From positions 4,092,001 to 4,156,000 of the forward strand of contig OY781919.1 in NCBI GenBank assembly GCA_963677215.1: a stretch of DNA of 64,000 nt. The letters run 5' to 3'. The translations under genes were made by a program, and so were the position numbers. Below, one piece after another: positions 51,602 to 59,546 of this stretch (positions are counted from its first letter, which is position 1; every line of letters starts with the position of its first letter). This DNA is from G963676795 sp963677215. Its GTDB lineage: Bacteria; Desulfobacterota; Desulfuromonadia; Desulfuromonadales; Geopsychrobacteraceae. Under the pieces are notes generated by a model that worked only from the letters and a program-made list of their open reading frames with translations, ran no database searches and had not been told where the DNA came from.

Positions 51602-52507
51602 CTAGACAATACTCTTCCCAAACAATGACTCAATCAGCTCAACAGCTGTTTCAGCGGTATTGTTGGCAATATCCAGAATCGGATTGATCTCAACAACATC
51701 AACAGAGGTCAGCTTGCCGCTGTCGGCGATGGTTTCCATCAGCAGCTGCGCTTCGCGATAACTGATCCCGCCGTGACTGGGGGTTCCGACCCCCGGAGCG
51801 TCTTTCGGATCGAGGCAATCCATATCGAGGCTGACATGAAGATAGGGGTGATCCCCTAACAGGGTCAATGCTTCACGGGCAATGGAAGCCATCCCCCGCT
51901 CATCGATATCACGCATGGTGTAGATCCGCACCCCGTATTTTTTCAGCAGCTGTTTTTCACCCTGGTCCAGGTCGCGGATTCCGATCATGACGATATCGCG
52001 CCCTTGAATCTTGGCTCCGGGCCTACCGACATTGACCAGTTCGACAGGACCTTCGCCAAGCAGAGTCGCGACCGGCATGCCGTGAACATTGCCACTCGGC
52101 GATGTTTCCGGCGTATTGGCATCCCCGTGGGCATCGATCCACAGCACCCCCACCCCCTTGCGCCGGGTCACCCCGCCGATCGTACCGATCGAGAGGGAGT
52201 GGTCGCCGCCGAGAAACAGTGGAATGGTTCCGTGGCGAACAGCCTGAGCGGCGCTCTCATAGGCGACTTGGCAGACCTGGCTGACTGCGTCGACAAAAAC
52301 CGAGGGTTCACAGGATTGGTTGAAACAGTCCCGCACCGGCACATAAAGGTTGCCCGAATCATGCAGGTCGTAGCCCAGGGCGCGCAGATGTGAAGACAGC
52401 CCGGCATAACGGACCGCACTTGGCCCCATATCGACGCCACGCTGCCGCTGGCCAAGATCGATGGGCACCCCAACCACATTGATTTTTTTTCCAGAGCGAA
52501 CGGTCAT
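51602..52507 (-). CDS. rocF: Arginase
   Basis: A 301-residue arginase that splits arginine into ornithine and urea. The binuclear manganese ligands are in G-G-D-H-S near residue 99, W-I-D-A-H-G-D near 123-129, and S-L-D-M-D-C-L-D-P near 225. The substrate loop S-P-S-G-N-V-H-G-M-P near 136 marks arginase rather than agmatinase. It begins 3 bases after the stop of the ornithine cyclodeaminase-type gene, so arginine would go through ornithine to proline. The urea produced has no urease in this window. Confidence 0.93.
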   Translation of the reverse strand: MTVRSGKKINVVGVPIDLGQRQRGVDMGPSAVRYAGLSSHLRALGYDLHDSGNLYVPVRDCFNQSCEPSVFVDAVSQVCQVAYESAAQAVRHGTIPLFLGGDHSLSIGTIGGVTRRKGVGVLWIDAHGDANTPETSPSGNVHGMPVATLLGEGPVELVNVGRPGAKIQGRDIVMIGIRDLDQGEKQLLKKYGVRIYTMRDIDERGMASIAREALTLLGDHPYLHVSLDMDCLDPKDAPGVGTPSHGGISYREAQLLMETIADSGKLTSVDVVEINPILDIANNTAETAVELIESLFGKSIV

Positions 52508-52510
52508 TGT

Positions 52511-53605
52511 CTACCCCTTGAGATTGTTCCACAGGTTCATCATAAAATCCTGGGCGTTGGTCAGAATCGCAACGGCCTGAGCCGAGCCGCGATTGGCCAG
52601 CTTGTCGGCGCTGAATTCGGTCATATCGATGATATAGAAGTACACAGGACGCACAGTTCCGTCGGCCATGACCCGATAGCTTGGCACCATGTTGCCAAAG
52701 GCGATGGAATGCAGCTGGGTCGCCAGGGCGATGACGGTGGTCGCCTTGCGGGCATGCACGCGCATGGCATCCTGAGCCCGGTAGACATCGGAGATGACTT
52801 CGGGCAGAGGCCCGTCATCGCGGATCGAACCCGCCAGAACGTAAGGGATCTGTTGTTTTTCACAGGCATACATGATGCCATTGTCGAGCTTCAGTTCAGC
52901 GATCGTCCGCCTGATCGAGCCACGACTGCGCACTTCATTGAGGATATCGAGGTGGTTGTAGTGCCCCAGCGGCTGCAGAGTCTGGGAATAGATATTCTGC
53001 CCAAGCCCGGTTTCAAAGCGGGCCGCTTCAAGATCATGCGTAGCCAGCGCATTGCCGGCGAGCAGAGCATGGCAGTAGCCGCTTTCAATCAGCCCCTGCA
53101 TGGCATTGCGGCTGTCCTTGTCAAAAGCGACAGCCGGACCAAGCACCCAGGCGATGTAACCATGCTCACGGTCATGCCTGAGCACATTGTAGAGGTCATC
53201 ATAGGAACGGGAGAATGGCGTTTCCCGGGTTCCCCGGGTGCGGAAGCTGAACTTGTCGGCAGCCATATCCGCCACACTGACAAAACCTGTGGTATGGACG
53301 AAGATTCCCTCTTCGCCGTTTTCGGTCCGGCCGATGGCAACCAGATCCCCCTGTCTGACTCGACGGGCTTCAACAACCTCGAGGCGCTCATTCTTCAGCA
53401 CCAGAACCGCATCCATACGACTCTCCGCTGCCAGCAGCCAGACACCCTGGCCACGGTGCACATATTCCGGATAATTGGAGGTTCCGTGATAATCGGCCGG
53501 AACGACACCGTCCTGCGGTGCCGCAGCAAACCTGGCGACAGGAGCATCCACCAATGGTGCTGAAGAAAAATCGGGGGGAGTATAAACCGGCAGAATATGG
53601 GGCAT
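52511..53605 (-). CDS. TIGR00300-family ornithine cyclodeaminase-like protein
   Basis: A 364-residue protein of the LOR/SDH conserved domain family (TIGR00300), as best I can tell from its pattern: L-V-D-A-P-V-A-R-F near residue 19, T-T-G-F-V near 105, D-N-G-I-M near 240, and G-S-I-R-D-D-G-P-L-P near 255. Family members in archaea and in the C-terminal half of cyanobacterial ArgZ/AgrE act as ornithine cyclodeaminase, giving proline and ammonia. Its coupling with arginase supports this. The start is ATG 53605 with GGAGG 5 bases upstream. It is unrelated in sequence to the mu-crystallin type of ornithine cyclodeaminase. Confidence 0.78.
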   Translation of the reverse strand: MPHILPVYTPPDFSSAPLVDAPVARFAAAPQDGVVPADYHGTSNYPEYVHRGQGVWLLAAESRMDAVLVLKNERLEVVEARRVRQGDLVAIGRTENGEEGIFVHTTGFVSVADMAADKFSFRTRGTRETPFSRSYDDLYNVLRHDREHGYIAWVLGPAVAFDKDSRNAMQGLIESGYCHALLAGNALATHDLEAARFETGLGQNIYSQTLQPLGHYNHLDILNEVRSRGSIRRTIAELKLDNGIMYACEKQQIPYVLAGSIRDDGPLPEVISDVYRAQDAMRVHARKATTVIALATQLHSIAFGNMVPSYRVMADGTVRPVYFYIIDMTEFSADKLANRGSAQAVAILTNAQDFMMNLWNNLKG

Positions 53606-53749
53606 AAGGACCTCCAAAATCAGATGATAAACAACAGCATATGGCCAGAGACGTTGCTTTTTACCTGATATTAAGAGGTTATCCTAAAAACACCGATCTA
53701 CAAGCAGCTCAGTACCATCTGTGTCTGGCGTTGCGCCAGAGTGCCCCTA

Positions 53750-54397
53750 TCAGGAGATCAATTTTGCCAAAAGTTGTTCATCGAGCTGCTGTTTGAAGTT
53801 TGTGAGGCTGCCGTCATTCTCGATCACCAGATCCCAGTCGGCGTAGTTATCCAGAGAATTTTCGCTGCTATGCTCATTGGCACCGTTGAATCCGGGACGT
53901 ACTATGCGGATGAAAAATCCGCCGTGTTTTTTAAGCGTTTCAAGCTCGTTGATAAAGCGCACGTCATCGACCAGAACATGAGTTTCATCCAGATTCAACC
54001 CGGCCAGCTTGTGCTCCCAGGCCTTGGTCCAGTAGTCGGGATCCTGAGCACGGCGATACTCGGTTCCCCACCACTGAAGAAGGCGACGAATCGTCACCGC
54101 GGTCTGATCAGGCCGGACCTGAATCTCCACGTTCATATCGACAAACTGCTGCCACTCGGGACAAACGTTCAAGGCTTTTTCTCTATCGACAGAGAATATC
54201 TTCAGCTTGTCGTCCTGATCACCATAAACCAACGGCAGCCCCTCCTGTGCCCCAACCTCGCGCAGAAAAGCTTCGATCTCTTCACGGAGCATGGCTGCCA
54301 TCGGCAGAATGACGATATTAATGTCCTTGTGGTCAAGAAGATATCTTGCTGCGGTGGTTTTTCCCGATCCTGCTTTTCCGGCGAATCCGATGATCAT
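53750..54397 (-). CDS. Deoxynucleoside monophosphate kinase-like P-loop protein
   Basis: A 215-residue P-loop kinase. Walker A is G-F-A-G-K-A-G-S-G-K-T-T near residues 4-15. The middle has R-R-L-L-Q-W-W-G-T-E-Y-R-R then D-P-D-Y-W (about 104-122), and later V-D-D-V-R-F-I-N-E-L near 143. This pattern matches phage-type dNMP kinases (T4 gene 1 group) more than adenylate or CoaE kinases. It may be of phage origin, but no other phage gene is nearby. Function in the host is probably nucleotide phosphorylation. Confidence 0.72.
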   Translation of the reverse strand: MIIGFAGKAGSGKTTAARYLLDHKDINIVILPMAAMLREEIEAFLREVGAQEGLPLVYGDQDDKLKIFSVDREKALNVCPEWQQFVDMNVEIQVRPDQTAVTIRRLLQWWGTEYRRAQDPDYWTKAWEHKLAGLNLDETHVLVDDVRFINELETLKKHGGFFIRIVRPGFNGANEHSSENSLDNYADWDLVIENDGSLTNFKQQLDEQLLAKLIS

Positions 54398-54563
54398 GAA
54401 ACCCTCTTGTGGTGGTAAAATTCAAAAAACATTTGGCCTACGGCACAGGGAGTGTACCCAAATCGATAATAAATTTGTATAATTTTTGTGCCAGAGACAG
54501 AGCAGTCAGGAGAGCCCCTCTTGCTGTTCAAAGACTTCTTTTCCAGCTCCGAATCGGATACAT

Positions 54564-55085
54564 ATGAAAATCATTCACTGCAGTTTTGAGCAACACGCCG
54601 AAAACATTCTCGCCATCTTCAACGATGCAATACTCAACTCAACGGCTCTGTTCGTCTACCAGCCAAGAACAATGGCCTTCATGCAGGAGTGGTTTGCCGG
54701 TAAAATAGCAAGTGGCATCCCTGTTCTGGGTATGGTCGATGAAGCAGAAACGCTCCTCGGCTTCGCCAGTTTCGGGCCCTTTCGTCCCCAGGCCGCCTAT
54801 AAATACACAGTCGAACATTCGGTTTATGTCCATAAAGACCAGCGAGGCCAGGGCATTGGCGAGCAACTGATGCGCGAACTGATTCAGGTCGCTGAACAGC
54901 TGCAGTACCATGTTCTGATCGCCGCCGTCGACGCGGCCAACCAGGGGAGCGTCGCCCTGCACAAAAAGCTCGGTTTCAGCAATACCGGAAATATCAGGGA
55001 AGCAGCTTTCAAGTTCGGCCAGTGGCGGGACCTGGCGTTTTTTCAGCTGACGCTGGCAACTCCGGAGGCTCCAACTGATGGATAG
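54564..55085 (+). CDS. GNAT acetyltransferase, phosphinothricin acetyltransferase-like
   Basis: A 173-residue N-acetyltransferase. The acetyl-CoA site is D-Q-R-G-Q-G-I-G-E-Q-L-M near residues 91-102, preceded by H-S-V-Y-V-H, and the last third has A-N-Q-G-S-V-A-L-H-K-K-L-G-F. The early part (I-F-N-D-A-I-L-N-S-T-A) is typical of the Pat/YncA branch, which acetylates phosphinothricin, methionine sulfoximine or related amino compounds. The start at 54564 begins the conserved fold. The ribosome site is weak. It stands alone. Confidence 0.85.
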   Translation: MKIIHCSFEQHAENILAIFNDAILNSTALFVYQPRTMAFMQEWFAGKIASGIPVLGMVDEAETLLGFASFGPFRPQAAYKYTVEHSVYVHKDQRGQGIGEQLMRELIQVAEQLQYHVLIAAVDAANQGSVALHKKLGFSNTGNIREAAFKFGQWRDLAFFQLTLATPEAPTDG

Positions 55086-55247
55086 GCCACTGCTTTGTCA
55101 AAACCTGTCGGAAAACTTTACAAACCAGAATCTACGTATGTAACAACTTATCGACAAAAAACAAACATTGCCACACAAGTAATTTAACCAATTGATATAA
55201 TTGACAAAAACAACAACATCTCTCACAATGCCTATCTTCAAAAAAAC

Positions 55248-55263
55248 TGGTCCAGCTATTGCA
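55248..55263 (+). promoter_or_regulatory. Candidate sigma-54 promoter of the PEP-CTERM gene
   Basis: TGGTCCAGCTATTGCA has the invariant TGG (-24) and TTGCA (-12) elements at exactly the sigma-54 spacing. The gene start lies 38 bases downstream. The AT-rich stretch upstream would suit an activator. Confidence 0.5.
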
Positions 55264-55301
55264 TAATGAGGCAAAGACTCATAAACCAATGGAGCATAGA
55301 G

Positions 55302-55991
55302 ATGAAAAAAATTGTTTTTTTATTATTTTTTGCCGCACTTTTTTACGCAACCAACGCCGCTGCATACCCTGTATCAACAGGCGACCTGATTAAATTCGAC
55401 ATTAATTTAAGCGACACTACAACCGGCGGGAAATATGGGGTCTACTTGGCCGGCACGACAGAAGCAGATCTTTTATTCCCGACCTTTTGCCTGGAAAGAT
55501 CCGTCTACATGGACGGATATCATACATTTTATGTCACAGGTGTCGACAGCTATGTCGATGAAGGAACAGTACACAGAACCCTTCAGAATGCGACAAAGTG
55601 GCTTTACTGGCATTTTGTATCCGGAGATCTCGACACCCTTTCCGGCAACTTATACAGTTATAACAGTGCCGGAGCAGATGCCCTCCAGTATGCAATCTGG
55701 AGCCTGGAAGACCAAGAGGTTTTCTATAACAGTTATGACTGGAACACCATTTATAATAACAGCAGCTTACGTGAAACAATGAAGACATTAGTCGACCTTG
55801 CAATGCAAAATGCTTTGCAGGCCGTAAACTACGACGTAATGGTCATGAATATACGTTACGGATCGGCAACTGGTGCTCGTGCCCAATCCCAGCTTGTTGC
55901 GGGACCGGCTCCAGTTCCAGAACCCGCCACAGTTGTTCTACTCGGTGCAGGGCTTGTCGGCCTTGGTTTCTATCGCTGGAAAAAGAAATAA
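55302..55991 (+). CDS. PEP-CTERM sorting-domain protein
   Basis: A 229-residue secreted protein. Signal peptide is about residues 1-21. The C-terminus has the PEP-CTERM signal: V-P-E-P-A-T-V, a hydrophobic helix L-L-G-A-G-L-V-G-L-G-F, and a basic tail Y-R-W-K-K-K. Exosortase removes the tail and sends the protein to the cell surface or exopolysaccharide matrix. The body has many Tyr, Asn and Ser residues and resembles thioester-type or unknown surface domains; I do not recognise it. GGAG lies about 8 bases before ATG 55302. No exosortase is in this window. A sigma-54-like promoter lies upstream. Confidence 0.88.
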   Translation: MKKIVFLLFFAALFYATNAAAYPVSTGDLIKFDINLSDTTTGGKYGVYLAGTTEADLLFPTFCLERSVYMDGYHTFYVTGVDSYVDEGTVHRTLQNATKWLYWHFVSGDLDTLSGNLYSYNSAGADALQYAIWSLEDQEVFYNSYDWNTIYNNSSLRETMKTLVDLAMQNALQAVNYDVMVMNIRYGSATGARAQSQLVAGPAPVPEPATVVLLGAGLVGLGFYRWKKK

Positions 55992-56014
55992 ACCATCGAT
56001 ACAGCATTTATAAG

Positions 56015-56042
56015 AGCCGCTCATTTTGGGCGGCTTTTTTAT
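56015..56042 (+). terminator. Terminator after the PEP-CTERM gene
   Basis: AGCCGC (56015-56020) pairs with GCGGCT (56030-56035), directly followed by a T-rich run. It lies 23 bases after the stop. Confidence 0.8.
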
Positions 56043-56099
56043 TTGGGGCTGATTCACCAGCACATTTTCTAAATCACAATTTTCTGTCAGAATGGCGAC

Positions 56100-57038
56100 A
56101 TGACGGATGATTCTTTTGAAATAAGCCAGGACGAATGGCTGGACCTGCCCGCGACACTCGGAGCCGGGATCGATCAAGGCCAACTCACCCCGCAACAGAT
56201 CAGGGTCTGGCCTCTAGTCTTGGCCGCAAAGAAGATCCGCTACAAAATCGTCAAAGAGTCCGGACCTAAACAGATCCTTGTCCATAAAACAGACTTTACG
56301 AAAGCCTGCGAAGAACTGAACCGCTATGAATGCGAAAACCGTGACTGGCCGCCACCGCCACCCGCAGACCAGCGTTTTTTCGAAAACATTCCGGCGACGA
56401 TCTGGGTACTGATCGCTCTAGCACTCTTTCATAACATCACGACCGGACAATTCAGTGTCTACCTGCCAAATCTGGACTGGGTCGAGATCGGCAACGCGTA
56501 CGCCGGTAAAATACTTCACGGCGAATGGTGGCGGCTCTTCACCGCCCTGACCTTGCATTCCGGGCCGCTCCATCTGGTCTCCAACCTGCTGGTCGGTGGC
56601 ATCTTCTTGATCCGTCTCTGCCGCCAGCTGGGCGCGGGACCGGCCTGGCTGTTGGTTCTATTGAGCGGAGCCGGCGGCAACCTGATCAATGCGCTGATCC
56701 AGAGCGCCCAGCACCGTTCGATCGGAGCCTCGACGGCGGTGTTCGGTGCGGTCGGCCTGCTCGCCGTGCTGAATATGTTCCACTACCGCCACAGCCTGTG
56801 GAAGCGCTGGCCGCTGCCGGTTGCGGCAGCGCTGGCACTGCTCGGCCTGCTCGGAACTTCCGGTGAAAATACCGATGTCATGGCTCACCTGTTTGGCTTT
56901 GGCTGCGGCACCTTACTCGGCCTGCTGGCGGGAATGCCGAAGATCGGCACTCTCTTAAGGCGTGCTCCTGCCAGATGGGCAAGTGCGTTCATTGCTCTCA
57001 TCCTGATTTCATCCGCCTGGTTCTACGCACTGGCCTGA
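56100..57038 (+). CDS. Rhomboid-family intramembrane serine protease
   Basis: A 312-residue protein with about 100 soluble N-terminal residues and six or seven spans. The catalytic Ser lies in I-G-A-S-T-A-V-F-G near residue 211 and the catalytic His in D-V-M-A-H-L-F-G-F-G near 263. The H-x-x-x-N motif that usually precedes is present as H-L-V-S-N near 160. The soluble part has an acidic start and a proline run (P-P-P-P-P near 84). It cleaves membrane-spanning substrates. Substrates are unknown. It is followed by a terminator. Confidence 0.9.
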   Translation: MTDDSFEISQDEWLDLPATLGAGIDQGQLTPQQIRVWPLVLAAKKIRYKIVKESGPKQILVHKTDFTKACEELNRYECENRDWPPPPPADQRFFENIPATIWVLIALALFHNITTGQFSVYLPNLDWVEIGNAYAGKILHGEWWRLFTALTLHSGPLHLVSNLLVGGIFLIRLCRQLGAGPAWLLVLLSGAGGNLINALIQSAQHRSIGASTAVFGAVGLLAVLNMFHYRHSLWKRWPLPVAAALALLGLLGTSGENTDVMAHLFGFGCGTLLGLLAGMPKIGTLLRRAPARWASAFIALILISSAWFYALA

Positions 57039-57085
57039 AAAATAAGCTTTTTCATAAAAAAGGATTTGCCGTCAGGTAAAGATCA

Positions 57086-57175
57086 ATGTTACAACTCGCG
57101 CCGAGCTTTCGGCCACAGGAACACCCTGTGGCCTTTTTGTTGTTAAGGATAGAATATCATGATCAGTGCAAATAA
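57086..57175 (+). CDS. Leader ORF upstream of the ABC-F gene (candidate)
   Basis: A 29-codon frame from ATG 57086 to TAA 57173-57175, overlapping the ABC-F start codon at 57159. An AGG lies about 10 bases upstream. It runs through the terminator hairpin at 57111-57133, so ribosomes translating or stalling on it could alter hairpin formation. ABC-F genes of the antibiotic-resistance type often have such leaders. The peptide has L-Q-L-A-P-S-F-R-P-Q-E then a Leu-rich part. This is a regulatory guess, not proof of a gene. Confidence 0.35.
   Translation: MLQLAPSFRPQEHPVAFLLLRIEYHDQCK
57111..57138 (+). terminator. Intrinsic terminator or attenuator before the ABC-F gene
   Basis: GGCCACAGG (57111-57119) pairs with CCTGTGGCC (57125-57133) over a 5-base loop, followed by TTTTTGTTGTT. 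It lies 72 bases after the rhomboid stop and 25 bases before the ABC-F start, so it may end the rhomboid transcript or attenuate ABC-F. Confidence 0.8.
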
Positions 57176-58793
57176 TGTGGCCCTCTCCTATGGCAAAAGG
57201 GTCATCTTCAAAGACGTCAATATCAAGTTCGTTCCGGGTAACTGCTACGGTCTGATCGGCGCCAACGGTGCCGGGAAATCGACCTTCCTGAAGATCCTCT
57301 CCGGTGAAAAAGAAGCGGACAAAGGAACTGTCAGCGTCGGTCCAGGGGAGCGGATTGCGGTCTTGCGCCAGGATCATTTTGCCTTTGATGAACATACGGT
57401 TCTCGATACGGTGATGATGGGCCATGAGCGCCTGTTCCAGGTCAAGGCCGAGCGTGAAGCGATTTACGCCAAACCTGAGTTCACCGACGAGGACGGCGTC
57501 CGTTCCGGCGAACTGGAAGCGGAATTTGCCGAACTGAACGGTTACGAAGCGGAAGCGGAAGCGGCTGTTCTGCTCAACGGTCTGGGAATCACCGACGAAT
57601 ACCTCTACCGCCAGATGAAGGACCTCGAGGGCGGCGAAAAGGTTCGGGTTCTGCTCGCCCAGGCGCTGTTCGGCAACCCGGACATCCTGCTGCTCGACGA
57701 ACCGACCAACCACCTGGATCTAAAATCGATTCAGTGGCTGGAGGATTTCCTCGGCCGTTTCCAGAACACCGTGATCGTCGTATCTCACGACCGTCACTTT
57801 CTGAATCAGGTCTGTACCCACGTGGCCGATATCGATTTCAGCAAGATTACCGTCTACGTCGGTAACTACGATTTCTGGTACGAAGCCAGCCAGCTGGCAC
57901 TGAAACAGAAGCAGGATGAAAACCGTAAGGTCGCTGACAAAGCCAACGAACTGAAGGAATTCATCATGCGCTTCAGCTCCAACGCCTCAAAAGCCAAGCA
58001 GGCGACCTCGCGCAAGAAACTGCTCGAAAAGCTGACCATTGAAGATATGCCGGTCTCTTCGCGGAAATACCCCTTCGTCAGCTTCAAGCCGGAGCGGGCC
58101 TGCGGCGATGTCATTCTTGAGATCACAGACCTGTGCAAAACCATCGACGGCGTCAAGGTTCTCGACAACTTCAGCCTGAATATCAACAAGGGGGACAAGG
58201 TCGCCTTTATCGGTGGTGACAGTTTGACCAAAACCACCCTGTTCCAGATTCTGGAGGGGGAACTGAAGCCAGACAGCGGTTCGTTCCGCTGGGGAGTCAC
58301 CATTACCCCGGCTTATTTCCCGATCGACAACGGCAGCTACTTCACCAAGGACCTAACCCTGATCGACTGGCTGCTGCAGTTCGCCCCGACCGAAGGGGAA
58401 AGCTTTGCCCGTGGCTTCCTCGGCCGCATGCTCTTCTCCGGCGATGAGGCGAAGAAAAAATCGACGGTCCTTTCAGGTGGCGAGAAGGTCCGCTGTATGC
58501 TGGCCAAAATGATGCTGACCAACGCCAACGCCCTGATCTTTGACGAACCGACCAACCACCTCGACCTGGAGTCGATCACCGCCCTGAACAACGGCCTGAT
58601 CGCCTTTCCGGAAGTGATTCTGTTCACCAGCCACGATCATAAGTTCCTATCAACGGTCGCCAACCGGATCATCGAATTCACCCCCAAGGGCTATATCGAC
58701 CGGATGCTGAATTTCGACGAATACCTGGAAAGTGCAGAAGTTGCCAAAATGCGCGCCGAGCACTACCAGGGGGAAGCCGACTTCAAACTTTAA
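57159..58793 (+). CDS. ABC-F family ATPase, YbiT-like
   Basis: A 544-residue cytoplasmic protein with two ABC modules and no membrane span. Module 1 has Walker A G-A-N-G-A-G-K-S-T near residue 37, signature L-E-G-G-E-K near 154 and L-L-L-D-E-P-T-N-H-L-D near 176. A charged linker follows (about 240-300, the P-site tRNA interaction motif region). Module 2 has a changed Walker A, G-G-D-S-L-T-K-T-T near 350, with Thr in place of the Gly before Lys, and signature L-S-G-G-E-K near 443. ABC-F proteins act on stalled ribosomes. It is preceded by a terminator and leader ORF and followed 16 bases later by a Gre-like gene. Confidence 0.93.
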   Translation: MISANNVALSYGKRVIFKDVNIKFVPGNCYGLIGANGAGKSTFLKILSGEKEADKGTVSVGPGERIAVLRQDHFAFDEHTVLDTVMMGHERLFQVKAEREAIYAKPEFTDEDGVRSGELEAEFAELNGYEAEAEAAVLLNGLGITDEYLYRQMKDLEGGEKVRVLLAQALFGNPDILLLDEPTNHLDLKSIQWLEDFLGRFQNTVIVVSHDRHFLNQVCTHVADIDFSKITVYVGNYDFWYEASQLALKQKQDENRKVADKANELKEFIMRFSSNASKAKQATSRKKLLEKLTIEDMPVSSRKYPFVSFKPERACGDVILEITDLCKTIDGVKVLDNFSLNINKGDKVAFIGGDSLTKTTLFQILEGELKPDSGSFRWGVTITPAYFPIDNGSYFTKDLTLIDWLLQFAPTEGESFARGFLGRMLFSGDEAKKKSTVLSGGEKVRCMLAKMMLTNANALIFDEPTNHLDLESITALNNGLIAFPEVILFTSHDHKFLSTVANRIIEFTPKGYIDRMLNFDEYLESAEVAKMRAEHYQGEADFKL

Positions 58794-58809
58794 GCGGATC
58801 AGGACAAAA

Positions 58810-59280
58810 ATGAACAAGCAGGAGCTTCTGCAACTGATCATCGCCCGCCTGAAAGCGGATCATGAGGTACTGCTGCAGGCCGCGAAAGCGGCCCACGCAG
58901 CGGCAACCCATGAGGAGAATATCCCCGACGACAAGTATGAGACCCTCGCCCTGGAAGCCTCTTACATCGCCCAGGGGCAGGCCAACCGCGCCCAGCAGAT
59001 CGATACGGCGATCAAACTCTTCCGTCAACTGCAACTGCAGCAGTTCAGTGACGAGACACCGATCCGCCTGACGGCGCTGGTCGAGCTTGAGGATCAGGAC
59101 GGTCAGACAAAGACAGTGTTCATAGGTCCGGCATCCGGAGGGTTGCAATTGTCCTGCGCCGGTCGAACAGTACAGGTCATCTCCCCGGAATCCCCGATGG
59201 GCGAAGCCTTGATCGGCAATCTCTACGGCGATTCATTCCAATTGGGCGAACGCGAATACGAAATCATCGAAGTTTGTTAA
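58810..59280 (+). CDS. GreA/GreB-like transcription factor
   Basis: A 156-residue protein whose N-terminal half is a helical hairpin (M-N-K-Q-E-L-L-Q-L-I-I-A-R-L then an Ala/Glu-rich return) and whose C-terminal half is a GreA_GreB-type domain with V-E-L-E-D-Q-D-G, F-I-G-P-A-S-G-G and S-P-E-S-P-M-G-E-A-L-I-G. The end I-S-P-x-S-P-x-G-x-A-L is the classic Gre signature. The two acidic residues at the hairpin tip of GreA (D-E) are not obvious; the loop has E-E-N-I-P-D-D. It could act on RNA polymerase or another target. AGGA lies 7 bases before ATG 58810. Probably in the ABC-F transcript. Confidence 0.85.
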   Translation: MNKQELLQLIIARLKADHEVLLQAAKAAHAAATHEENIPDDKYETLALEASYIAQGQANRAQQIDTAIKLFRQLQLQQFSDETPIRLTALVELEDQDGQTKTVFIGPASGGLQLSCAGRTVQVISPESPMGEALIGNLYGDSFQLGEREYEIIEVC

Positions 59281-59546
59281 AAAGAAGATGTGGAACCGGG
59301 GGCAGCGACAAGCGTTAAATTCACTGCGAATTCCCCGATCCGAAACTTCCCGAGCGGTCTACTGTATACTTTAAAAATATATTTTTCTCTTGCGTTTCCG
59401 CCACTTAAGTAGTAACTATCTCGCCTTTCAGATAGATTTCCCGACACACCACCGGAAAATCTCTTTCCGCCGACACCTGGACACAACTGCATTGCCCTCG
59501 CTGCCGACGGACATCGTTAACTTCGCATTTACAAGGAGGATAGCGC

